Assembly: GCF_030272615.1 (NCBI RefSeq)
Contig: NC_081406.1
Coordinates: 220,029,497-220,093,496 of the forward strand
Reading direction: 5' to 3'
From: Cryptomeria japonica
Lineage: Eukaryota; Streptophyta; Pinopsida; Cupressales; Cupressaceae
DNA: 64,000 nt
Shown: positions 11,927 to 23,270 of the stretch, piece after piece
Layout of the letters: each line of letters starts with the position of its first letter
Numbering within the stretch: position 1 is the first letter of the stretch
Position numbers and translations under genes: made by a program
The notes under the pieces: generated by a model
What the model saw: the letters and a program-made list of their open reading frames with translations, nothing else
Told to the model about the DNA's origin: nothing
The model's database searches: none

Positions 11927-12560
11927 GTATATGCACGAAGTTGTGGTACCAAAAAGTTGCCACACTTCAAAAAAAATTTAAAAAGCACATAAGACGCACA
12001 CCTTATAAGGCGTGCACCTTAAAAGTTGTGCATTGTAAACTTCAAAAAACCGTGCTCCACATTTTGGATGCATTTTGCATTCCAAACCCGTGTTTTGGCA
12101 TTTTCGGGTGCCATTTTCTTGCGCTCACCCTTTGTAAAAGCTTGAAATTGGGCACTAAGTTGTCCATCTCTCATCAAAATGCCGCCACACCATCGAAGAG
12201 CTTGATTGATATTATGATTGATATTTAATATATAAATATAATTATGATTGATATTTAACAATACAATTCTGTATATGCACGAAGTTGTGGTACCAAAAAG
12301 TTGCCACACTTCAAAAAAAATTTAAAAAGCACATAAGACGCACACCTTATAAGGCGTGCGCCTTAAAAGTTGTGCATTGTAAACTTCAAAAAACCGTGCT
12401 CCACATTTTGGATGCATTTTGCATTCCAAACCCGTGTTTTGGCATTTTCGGGTGCCATTTTCTTGCGCTCGCCCTTTGTAAAAGCTTGAAATTGGGCACT
12501 AAGTTGTCCATCTCTCATCAAAATGCCGCCACACCATCGAAGAGCTTGAAGAGATATGTA
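11882..12560 (+). repeat. Tandem duplication spanning the left end, 344-bp period
   Basis: About 340 bp is present twice (roughly 11882-12209 and 12228-12553), nearly identical. Each copy includes ~45 bp of flanking host repeat and the first ~280 bp of the element. Each also holds an imperfect 20-bp palindrome around CCTTATAAGG (11996-12015 and 12340-12359), which includes a TTATAA core. The reading frames across it (95-102 codons) merely follow the duplication. Confidence 0.85.
11927..11954 (+). repeat. Left terminal inverted repeat
   Basis: This starts GTATATGCACGAAGTTGTGG and ends with GGTACCAAAA. It matches the reverse complement of 34067-34094 with two mismatches (positions 5 and 11). 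A short match continues inward, TGCCAC on both sides. A second copy is at 12271-12298 because the left end is duplicated. Confidence 0.85.
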
Positions 12561-12649
12561 TTTTTATTTTCTTATTGTCATTTTTTTTATTAATTTGAAG
12601 ATTAAACTAGGTTTATTGATTTAAATTTATTTTCATTATTAAGAAATGA

Positions 12650-14528
12650 GATTAGACAAAAAAATGTTGAAAATACTCAATCACCTCCTCATGAAGACCA
12701 TATTGAAGAAGAAGCACATCAATCACCTCTTCATGAAGACCATATTGAAGAAGAAGCACATCAAGAACCTCCTACAATCCCTAGACATCCTATAGGTACA
12801 CAAGAAAACCTATTAGGTCAAATAGAAAATAGCCAAAAAGAGCTTGAAGGTTTAATCACAAGGCTAAAAGATCCCACTGGAACAAACTCCCATAGGACAA
12901 ACCTTTCCAGTTCTTTGCAATCTATTGTATCTCACATACAATCTGTGAGTGGGCAAATAAATTTTTGGTCCCGCAAGAAGGAAGAACAAAAGCAATTTTA
13001 TGCTAACAAATTATCATATGTGACAGTGAAGAAAAAGAAAATTAATAAATTTGACTTGTGTGCTCTTTTTACAGACCCCTGAACGAATCAACCTTTACAC
13101 CCTAGATGTAGGAGATTCCCTCTTCATTGGTGTCATCATGAAGGGATTAAATTTTTTTTTTGGGATAGGTGGTGGATGGTATTTGATCAACCCCCATGCA
13201 ATAATCATGAGGTACCCCAATACTTTTTGAGAAAACTATACCGTGAGTTTGTCCTTAATGAGATCCCAAACTATTTTGATTTTCTAGATTTGCAAGGTAG
13301 AGGTGGGGGTTCCTTGCATGATAGAGAGGGTGCACAACATGATCCATATATCCCACCAAGACCCTTATCCAAACCTATGGTGGAGCATGTTATTATTCCT
13401 TCCATTGTGAAGGAGAGTATTGAGGTCGAAACTCTAGACTCGATTAGCTCACTCACTCAGACCCTTATATAGTATGCTAGGCCTCTAGTAGAGGGTGATG
13501 CGAGTGATGATGTTGATTCTTCTAGGCATCGAGTTCGAGCTCATTTTTGTCGCTCTTGTGGTTCTCTTTGCACTTATGATCCTAATAGTTCTGAGAATGC
13601 ATGTGCACGAGCAGAGTTTGCTACAGAGAACATTATCATGACAGAATCCTTGCTGAACGAAACATTTGGCATTGATACCCAAGTGAATTTCATTACAAGT
13701 TCATTTCATTCTTTTTATTAAATCTTATATGTAAATTTGAGAATATATCTAAATTAGTAAATTATTATGATAAAAAATCAAGGTCAAGGTGTTCACAATA
13801 CTAGCAACATTCCTACAACACCCTTTTTCACTACTTCGTCGACTCCACAGGTATACAACAAGTGAAAAAATATAATTATTATATGTAGATAGTTGAACCT
13901 TATGTGAATAATTTTCTAATTACTCATTTTGGATGTCAAATAGTTTGATGTTAGAGCTTCAACATCAACACCTCGTAGTGTATTTCATCGACAATCTTTC
14001 ACCTAGGTAAACAATTTATCTTTAATGTTGTTATTAAATAATATAGATAGTTTTGACGATTAATCAATATACTTTGTTTAATTTTTAGATGTTGACATCA
14101 GAGACTCCTCCTACTATTCACGCATCAATGGAGTGTGGTGTTGCTGCAGCAGTAGCAAGTTCAACTGCTTTAACAAAAGTATGAGACATATTTGTAAATT
14201 TAGTAAATTTAGCATTACATTTGTTATCTTAATAATATGTTATTGAAAATTTTAACGACACTTGTATTTAGTTTAATTTATATTGTGATGCTTACAAGAG
14301 GGGCTTGTCACTCCAGATCATGAACGTGCACCCGTTGTGGATGAACATCATGATTATTTGTATTCGGTAAGTGACTATTCTATTATATGTCATTCTAAAA
14401 TTCAATTTTTGTATATGCTAACATCATTCTTTTCATTGTATCAGGTGGAGTTACAAAAAAGTCTAGAGAGGAGGTTGAGTGGACGTACTCAAAAGACACC
14501 TGCATCATATACATCTCCATCCCCTTGA
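12650..14528 (+). pseudogene. Unidentified multi-exon gene of the giant element (gene A)
   Basis: A long plus-strand frame runs from about 12650 to at least 13680, broken only by TGA at 13080-13082 and TAG at 13470-13472. It encodes an acidic repeated start (HEDHIEEEAHQ twice), a Lys-rich stretch, a Trp/aromatic stretch (WDRWWMVFDQPPCNN), and a Cys cluster (CRSCGSLC). Further exons with GT-AG borders follow: ~13781-13850 (Ser/Thr/Pro-rich), 13944-14006, 14089-14178, ~14299-14366, and 14445-14528 ending SYTSPSP. Exon 13944-14006 ends TAG|GT where CAG|GT is expected. The true start and first exon are not found. I do not recognise the family. Its place in the element suggests an accessory or DNA-binding protein (inference). 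Confidence 0.55.
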
Positions 14529-14590
14529 CAGACAAAGATATCTCGTGATCTATTTCCTTCCCCTAGAGGGAAATGAATAGAATAGGGTCC

Positions 14591-15655
14591 TATGTTGTAT
14601 GCCTGTATGGCAATTTTGAACATATGTTTTGTATTACGAATATGTGACATTCTATCGCCATATGGCTTTTGGCAAGCTCCTATTTGACTTTATTGGATAC
14701 CATGTGTAGATGGAGGAAATGGGAAACTAAATCATGGATTTAGCTTCTTCCAACATCCAACAATGAAGTACCTACAAAACACACACATGCAAAGCCAAAA
14801 TAAACAAAGAAACACACATGCATGTTACATAATCCACTCCATTGCACTCCTTAAACCAAGATCTTATGTAGATAATACTGCTCTTAGAAGCACACACAAG
14901 AAGCTATGGTTTTTTGGAGATTCAAGATGATTGATGCAAAGGAAGCTAAAGAAAATGAAGTGCCAAGATGTTGAAGAATACAAACTGACATAAGTTCGAC
15001 GCATAAAGATCAGATATCTCAAATAAGAGAGGGGGCTTTGTTTAAATAGAATTTCTCTGGGTGAGTTCATGTTGTGGGATGAATGTGGGATAATGTAAGA
15101 TGAGTGGTATAGGGAAGATGAGTGGTAAATGGGAAATGGTAAGTGGAAAATGGTAAGTGGTAGGAGGGGATATTTAAGGGTTTTATTAAATAAATAGATA
15201 AATGTATATAAGGTGAATGCATGAATATGATATAATGTTTTATTTAATAAATTTAATGGATAAATGGTATGATATTAATAATAATATAATGAAAGGTGGG
15301 AATTATGAATAATGAATTATGGAGAAATAGTAGTGTAATAATTACTCACCCAATGTTAAGAGAAATTTGAAATTAAATGCAGACAAATTAATGGAAATTT
15401 TTATGTGTCTACACCATGTTCTATGCCTGTATGGAAAATTTGAACATATGTTTTGTATTACAAATATGTGACATTCTATGTCCATATGGCTTTTGGCAAG
15501 CCCCTATTTGACTTTATTGGATATCATGTTGTATGCCTTTATAGCAATTTTGAACATATGTTTTGTTTTATGAATATGTGAAATTCTAAGTCCATATGGC
15601 TTTTGGTAAGCCTATTTGTTTGTATTGGATATATTTGATTGTTTTAAGGGTATAC
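14591..15655. repeat. ~120-bp repeat, three copies, split by a solo LTR
   Basis: The segment with GAACATATGTTTTGT, ATATGTGACATTCTA and CCATATGGCTTTTGG occurs at 14591-14704, 15414-15530 and 15531-15650. The first copy is separated from the rest by the solo LTR at 14705-15413. The copies lie just downstream of gene A. Confidence 0.8.
14705..15413. mobile_element. Solo LTR with 5-bp target-site duplication
   Basis: A 709-bp unit begins TGTAGA and ends TCTACA. It is flanked on both sides by CCATG (14700-14704 and 15414-15418). It sits inside a ~120-bp repeat whose neighbouring copies lack it. The inverted TG...CA ends and the 5-bp duplication are the signature of an LTR retrotransposon reduced to one LTR by recombination. 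It has no coding capacity. Orientation and superfamily are not determined. Confidence 0.8.
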
Positions 15656-15785
15656 AATGTTGCATGGATTGTAGCTTTTTGGTTAATGCAAATCATTTAT
15701 CATGGCTATCCATAATTGCACAAAGTTTATTGTTACTTAAGATTTGAACCTAAATATGTGTTTATAATCCAAGACACAAGCCACC

Positions 15786-18700
15786 CCAATGCATATGAGC
15801 GAAGGGTTTGGTGCTGCAACACAACTCCGTAGGATCAGACAGATCGTTCTTATGATTAACAGGCGTCGAGAAATGCGATGCCGAATATTGACAACTTTGA
15901 GCAATTTGAGCACTTGGGTGATTTCACTGCTAGGGTGTGGCCCACAACGATCGGGCGAGTTGGAGAGAAAAAAGAAGGAATTCCTAGCATCAACCCAACC
16001 ACCTTGATGCATATGAGCTGATGGTTCGGTGCCGCGATGAGAGGATTGAAATATGGGGCATTGTTCAACTTTTCATTCAACTCATCTGACGCTTTTTGTC
16101 GCAACCGAGAAAGAGTCACCACGAGCATCTAGATCTAAGTTTACCGAAACCAAGAGAGGCTTTCTTAGAGTACCATAACATGACCCCGTAGGATTAGATA
16201 GATTGCTCTTATGATTAACGAGCGTCGAGAAACATGATGCTAAATATTGATAACTTTGAGCAATTTGAGCACTTGGTCGATTTCATTGCTAGGGTGTGTC
16301 TCACAACGATCGAGCGAGTTGGAGAGCAAAAAGAAGGCATTCCTAGCATAAACCTAGCCACCTCAATGTGTACAAGTTGACGGTTCAGTGCCGTGATGAG
16401 AGGATTGAAATATGGGGTATTGTGTAACTTTTCATTGAACTCATCTAACGCTTTTTGTCACAACCGAGAAAGAGTCGCCACGAGCAAGTGGATCCAAGTC
16501 TACCAAAGATGAGAGAGGATTTTTTAGAGTGCCATAATGCAACCCCATAGGGTTAGATAGATCATTCTTATGATTAATGAGCACCGAGAAATGCGATGCT
16601 GAATATTGACAACTTTGAGCAATTTAAGCACTTGGGTGATTTTGCTACTAGGGTGTGTCTCACAATGATAGGGCAAGTTGGAGAGAAAGAAGAAGGAATT
16701 CCTAGCGTATACCTGGCCACCCCAACACGTACAAGCTGACGGTTTGGTGCCGCGACGAGCAGATTGAAAGATGGGGCATTGTGCAACTTTTCATTGAACT
16801 CATCTGACGCTTTTTGTTGCATCCGAGAAAGAATCGCCATGAGCAACTGGATCCGAGTCTATCGAAATCGAGAGAGGATTTTTTAGAGTGCCATAACTTG
16901 ACCCCGCAAGATCAGATAGATCATTCTTATGATTAACGAGCGTGGAGAAACGTGATGCTAAATATTGACAACTTTGAGCAGTTTGAGCACTTGGGCGATT
17001 TTGCTGCTAGGGTGTGTCCTACAACGATCGGGCGAGTTGGAGAGAAAAAAGAAGGTATTCTTAGCATAAATCTAGCCACCTCAACACGTACGAGCTGATG
17101 GTTTGGTACCGCGATGAGAGGATTGAAATATGGGTCATTGTACAACTTTTCATTGAACTCATCTAACACTTTTTGTCGCAACCGAGAAAGAGTCACCACG
17201 AGCAACTAGATCTCAGTCTACCGAAACCAAGAGAGGCTTTTTTAGAGTGCCATAACATGATCCTACAGGATCAGATGGATCATTCTTACGATTAATGAGT
17301 GTGGAGAAACATGATGTCGAATATTGACAACTTTGAGCAGTTTGAGCACTTGGGCGATTTCGCTACTAGGGTGTGTCCCGCAATGATAGAGTGAGTTGGA
17401 GAGATAAAAGAAGTCATTCCTAGTGTAAAGCCAGCCACCCTGATGCGTACGAACTGACGGTTTGGTGCCATGATGAGCGGATTGAAAGATGGGGCATTGT
17501 GCACCTTTTGATTGAACTCATCTAACGCTTTTTGTCACAACCGAGAAAGAATTGCCACGAGCAACTGGATCCAAGTCTATTGAAACCAATAGAGGATTTT
17601 TTAGAGTGCCATAACATGACCCTGCAGGATCAGATGGATTGTTCTTATGATTAATGGGCACGGAGAAACGTGATGTCGAATATTGACAACTTTGAGCAGT
17701 TTGAGCACTTGGATGATTTCACTGCTAGGGTGTGTCCTGCAATGATCAGGTGAGTTGGAGAGAAAAAAGAAGGAATTACTAGTGTAAAACCGGCCACCGT
17801 GATGAGAGGATTGAAATATGGGGCATTGTGCAGCTTTTCATTGAACGCATCTGACACTTTTTGTTGCAACCGAGAAAGAGTCGCCATGAGCAACTGGATC
17901 CGAGTCTACCAAAACTGAGAGAGGATGTTTTAGAGTGCCATAAGAAAACCCCGTAGGATCAAATGGATCATTCTTATGATTAACAGGCACCGAGAAACGT
18001 GATGCCAAATATTGACAACTTTGAGCAGTTTGAGCACTTAGGCGATTTCACTGCTAGGGTGTGTCTCGCAATGATAGGGTGAGTTGGAGAGCAAAAAGAA
18101 GGAATTCCTAGCATAAATCCAGCCACCCCGATGTTTATGAGCTGACGGTTCAATGGCGCAATGAGCAGATTGAAAGATGGGGCAATGTGCAACTTTTCAT
18201 TGAACTCATTTGATGATTTTTGTCGCAACCGAGAAAGAATCACCACGAGCAACTGGATTCGAGTCTACTGAAACCAAGAGAGGATTTTTTAGAGTGCCAT
18301 AACATGACACCGTAGGATTAGATGGATCATTCTTGTGATGAACAGGCGCGAAGAAACGCAATGCCGAATATTGACAACTTTGAGTAGTTTGAGCACTTGG
18401 GCGATTTCGCTGCTAGGGTGTGTCTTGCAACAATCAGGCAAGTTGGAGAGAAAAAATAAGGCATTCTTAGTGTAAAACCAGCCACCTCGACGCGTATGAG
18501 CTGACGGTTTGGTGCCGCGACAAGCGGATTTAAAGATGGGGCATTGTGCAACTTTTCATTGAACTCATTTGACACTTTTTGTCGCAACCGAGAAAGAGTC
18601 ACCACGAGCAAGTGGATCCGAGTCTATCAAAACTGAGAGAGGCTTTTTTAGAGTGGCATAACATGACCCCGCAGGATTAGATGGATCATTCTTATGATTA

Positions 18701-19058
18701 ATGGGTGTCGAGAAACGTGATGCCGAATATTGACAACTTTGAGCAATTTGAGCACTTGGGCGATTTCGTTGCTAGGGTGTGTCCTGCAACGATAGAGTGA
18801 GTTGGAGAGAAAAAAGAAGGCATTACTAGTGTAAACATGGCCACCCCAATGTGTATGAGCTGACGGTTTGGTGCCATGAAGAGCGGATTGAAAGATGGGG
18901 CATTGTGCAACTTTTCATTGAACTCATCTAATGCTTTTTGTCGCAACCGAGAAAGAATTGCCACGAGCAACTAGATCCAAGTCTACTGAAATCGAGAGAG
19001 GATTTTTTAGAGTGCCATAACATGACCCCATAGGATCAGATAGATTGTTCTTACATGT
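15786..19058. repeat. 359-bp tandem array, nine units
   Basis: The landmark ACAACTTTGAGCA.TTTGAG recurs at a period of exactly 359 bp, except one unit of 329 bp that has lost 30 bp (around 17800). Units differ at many positions but hardly ever by indels. Each unit carries an antisense 90-codon frame ending near SKCSNCSKLSIF; two of nine frames are cut by CGA-to-TGA. Because 359 is not a multiple of three, the frames do not fuse into one protein. A degraded partial unit runs on to about 19130. The array lies 3' of the transposase-like gene. Confidence 0.85.
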
Positions 19059-19341
19059 CACTAACATCGAGAAAAACCATGCCAAATTTTGATAATTTTT
19101 CATACTTTGAGTGATTGACAACAAATGAGCATTTTTTACATCTTTTACCATATTAGTAGGGTATACTTCATGAAATGATCCCATGTGATCTTCAATGGTC
19201 CAAAATAACATTATTTACATAAAATCACACAAAACAAGACAAAAACACAATTTTTTCCATTACAATTCCTCGAGTAGTCAAAAATACAAGTCATGTACAT
19301 ATATCCAAATAAGATTGATATTACAATTTTTACATTTACAT

Positions 19342-22300
19342 TTAATCCAATGAACCATCTGGATCTTCTCTACTCTTTATTGTGTCTAGTATGGCCTCAT
19401 GTTCAGACTCATGAACCTTCCATAGGTTCTTGTTTAGTGGTCTACCCCCATATCTGATCAAATGAACATTTGAAGCTACAACAAGGTTAGAATAATGAAG
19501 AAACTTCCTATGTGTCTCGAAGTCCTTGAACAACCACAAGTTAGACTTCTTCACTGGGTACCTTCTAAGCCATGTACCAGTAACAACTACTGATCCTGTG
19601 GGGTACTCAATATTTTCTCCAGGGCGATCCAATTTCTTTTTTGCGTCCACACAATGACATAGATAATAATATGTTCCTTCTTAATTGTCTTCAGTTGCAA
19701 TTACTGCATAAACATGCCCTGCAATGATCAAGTGAGAATAATTTAGCAAACAACTAAGGTAAAATATTAAAGTACAAAAAATTGCATGTGGATTAAATTT
19801 GACACATGGTCAAAGTCAATTGATGCTTCCATCTATGTGAGTTGTAGTGCACTCAGAGGTTGGTATGTCTCAAGTGGGATTAGAGGTCTCATACACCATT
19901 CATCCACCCACTCCTTTGACTCACAGTCATTATAGGCACCATCTCTACATGAAGAACAATAACATGCCATCCGCCATGTATGGATAGTCCATGAACTTGC
20001 ATTAGAGCTTTTGAAAGAGTGTAGCTCACTCGATCCTATCAATGTACAACAATCTTCTAATTTTGCAATGTTAGTATCATCTACCAATCAAAAAAATCTG
20101 TGAACTGAAGACTTACCTTGATTACCTGGACCAATTGTATTATTGCACCATTGAACAATTGATTTTGCATCTTTCAAGTTTGCATTTCCTTTGTACTTTA
20201 ACTCTTCTCGTGCTAAAGCTCTTTTAATGCATGCTCCTGCACCATCATGCTCCCCTTTTCCATGCCTAGCCTCAGAGAAATTCCACATATGTTGAATACA
20301 ATTCAACTTATGCATCCTACTCAACCAATAAAATATCGAAGAGTTCTTAAATTGTGATGCACAATTATCTAACCATATTATATGTTGATGGAATGATATG
20401 CCTTGGCTAGCCAAATCATCATAGAATATCTGAAAACAACCTTGCACAAACTCTGTAGAGTGTGAGCGATCATCACTGATGTAAAAATGATACTCCCTCA
20501 ATATCTTCCTATCCTCTTCCATACTATCATGTGCATGAATGAATGCTATATGCACAAATATGGAAACTTGTGTGGAGTTGTAATATTGTGATTGCACCTC
20601 GTTCTGCAGTTGTAGTGTGTAGTTCTCTACAAAGTCAACAATTGAAATGATTGTATGAAGTGGAAATGTGTCCTTGCATAGCTTAAATTGTGACTCCAAC
20701 CAACGAGCTCGATGGTTATGCCTTGCATACTCATACACTATATTCTCATGAAAGATGCCCATAAACTGATACATTGGAATCTTCTCACTAACCAATTCAC
20801 ACCTTTTTGCTTCTTTTCCATCTTTTAGCATGTAGGCCACTATCTTATATTTTTCAAATTTTACTAATTCATTACCAATTTCTTGTCCAATATCCATATG
20901 TTGACAAATTTGTAAATGATGCAATCCACCATAATCAACACATGTGCCATCCAAGCAACACTTATTGTAATATACTTGACCATCTACTCTTTCACATAAG
21001 ATGCTAGATATGAATTCCCTTGAAGATGTCGGTGGACCATTTATGTTGCACTCCTACAAAACATTGTTAGCATGCAACTCTATACATATGCGTTGATAAA
21101 CATCATAATGGTTAGAAAATTCAATATGTACTCTACAACAACAAGTTGTGCATGTGTGATTTATTTTGACATAAAAAGGGTTTACCATTTCAAAGAATCT
21201 TTGAATAATTTTTATTTGAGGATACATACATTGAAACTTGGCAAAAAATTGTGTTTGAGTCATATCCAAAAAATGTTTCGGATGTGGATCATGGATTTTA
21301 CTACCAATCCTCCTTCTTACAACATCTCTTTGATTTGGAGAGACCCTTGTGTTGTTCTTCCAAAAATATTCAATTAGGGATCTCAAGGCTTCAACAATTG
21401 CTTTATGTTTCCGTGGTAATCTATCGGAAAATGCCCATAACTCATTGTTATATGGATCCTCCACTCTTTGTCACCTTCCCAAAGCTCTCATTAGAGTTTG
21501 TCTACTTATCTTCAATTGTTTACTTGTCTTTCTAAGGAGGTAAGCTTTCTTAGTTTGAGTGCTTACAATTGTTTATGTAATGACACATCATGTGGCATTA
21601 CTATCTTTTGTGCGTGAGTTAGAACCAACAGTATCATATGCATTCATCAGATTCTTCGCAACAGATTTGTCGCTTGATTCAATCGATGTTTTTAGCCCAA
21701 GAATCTTCATTATGGGCCTAAATTTTAGATTTCTCATAATTTCAACAAATAGTTGACATCTTCCTATGTCATTTAAAGGCTCAAAAAATATTTTCCATAT
21801 TCGGTTAGCATGTCTTTGACAAGTACGCTTCGAAATCTTGTCAACCATTGGTTTCAAAACATTGGCATCAATATCAATCAAATACTTAGGCTTTCTATGC
21901 AAAACTCTAGGAGGTGTTCTCAAACTTTGAGTTACCTCAAGATTAGGAATGTCAACAACATTAGGGATAGGTGGCATACCTTCAACTTTAGATGAAAATA
22001 ATGACATACCTTGAAATTGAGGTGTACAAGATGGTGTAGCTCCAATACTTGATGTCAGCCATGAAGTACTTGCAATGTCAAATGTCATAGAGGGAGTGCA
22101 TTCAATATGAGATGTTGTAGACACCAATGGTGTGCCAATAAGAGATGGTGTGCCTTCAACTTGAGATGTAAGAGATGGGGTGCCTTCAACTTGAATTGTG
22201 GTAGAAATGCTCTCAACCTCGGGATTCAATTGTCTCATTGCATGAAGGTTTTGCATCCATTGCCTTTGTGTGGCCAATTTTGTCTCTCTCTTGGATTGGA

Positions 22301-22466
22301 TGGATATTTCATGTTCCTCTTCAATTTGAACCTCTTCAATTGGCACCTCTTCTTATATGGTATTCAATTTCCTTTGTTCACGAAGTTGCTTCATTCCTTC
22401 TCTTCTTTTTGCATTCTTAGCTTCACTCTCTTCCAGTGTTACATTTTTTGGTCATTTACTCGACAT
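19342..22466 (-). pseudogene. Transposase-like gene of the giant element (gene B)
   Basis: One minus-strand frame runs from ATG at 22466 to about 19806 with no frameshift. After a likely ~85-bp intron (acceptor CAG at 19721-19719), a second exon ends at 19342; the total is about 1000 codons. Order: basic N-terminus; Ser/Thr/Pro stretch repeating VEGTPS; basic region; a possible helix-turn-helix (KTSKQLKISRQTLMRALG); a Cys/His cluster (HTCTTCCCRVH...YNKCCLDGTC); a core with YISDDRSHS, IWLDNCASQFK (~20360) and NFSEARHGKGEHDGAGA (~20250); a second Cys/His cluster; and a C-terminal exon. The core resembles a DDE/RNase H-fold transposase, but I cannot name the superfamily. Nine in-frame stops lie at 22454, 22355, 21590, 21575, 21473, 21056, 20090, 19835 and 19683, so it is inactive. 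Confidence 0.65.
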
Positions 22467-23029
22467 GATGATGATTTCTACATGTACATGCACATAAAAG
22501 AGAATAAAGTGAAATTATGCATCTATGACTATCCTAATTATGCATATGTTAAAATGGATATATGAAATTGAAATTATTTCATGTATTCCTTTTCTAAGTT
22601 ATTTCATAAGATCTCAAGGATGTATGAAATTGCAAATTTTTTTTTAAACCACTTAACAAATAATTTTCTTATGCAACTTCCTTCAAATGCATTGTTACAT
22701 CTAATGTAAATCTAATAGTATTATAATCAATTTTGACTCACACTTTTATTCTAACATTTAAACAAAATAACACTTAATAAGTATTTGAATTCTAAAATCA
22801 AGAAAATATTACCTCAATTATTCAAATTTGATAAAAAAAACTATGTTCTTCCTCTTTGACTTTGCCAAATGAAAAAAAAGGTGGTGGAGAGCTAATGGAA
22901 TGTATAAAATAACCTTGCATAAAATGTCAACACCATGCAAAAAGAGTTTTTTTTGTCTGATCATGCATAGAAAGAAGACAAAATGGGAGAATGTGGGCTT
23001 GGATCACAGGTCAAGGGTCCCATATAACC

Positions 23030-23241
23030 ATTTTTTAGTGCAGCTCATTTGGCTAGCGCCAAAGATGGCTCTAGCCAAACGACTTCCATTGAAATTTTTT
23101 ACCTTTGATAAATTTCTACTCTATACCCTATAACCTTTTTTTTGTGCAGCTCACATGGCTAGGGCCAAATATGGCACTAGCCAAATGACTTCCATTGAAA
23201 TTTTTTAACATTTGAAAGATTTCTACTCTATACCCTATAGT
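23030..23241. repeat. ~105-bp tandem duplication carrying TTTGGC palindromes
   Basis: Two copies (about 23030-23131 and 23132-23241) share GTGCAGCTCA..TGGCTAG.GCCAAA and TTTCTACTCTATACCCTATA. The first holds a 16-bp palindrome TTTGGCTAGCGCCAAA at 23048-23063, a motif that recurs near the right end of the element. Confidence 0.8.
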
Positions 23242-23270
23242 TTGATAGCTACAACCATAAAAATTAAACC

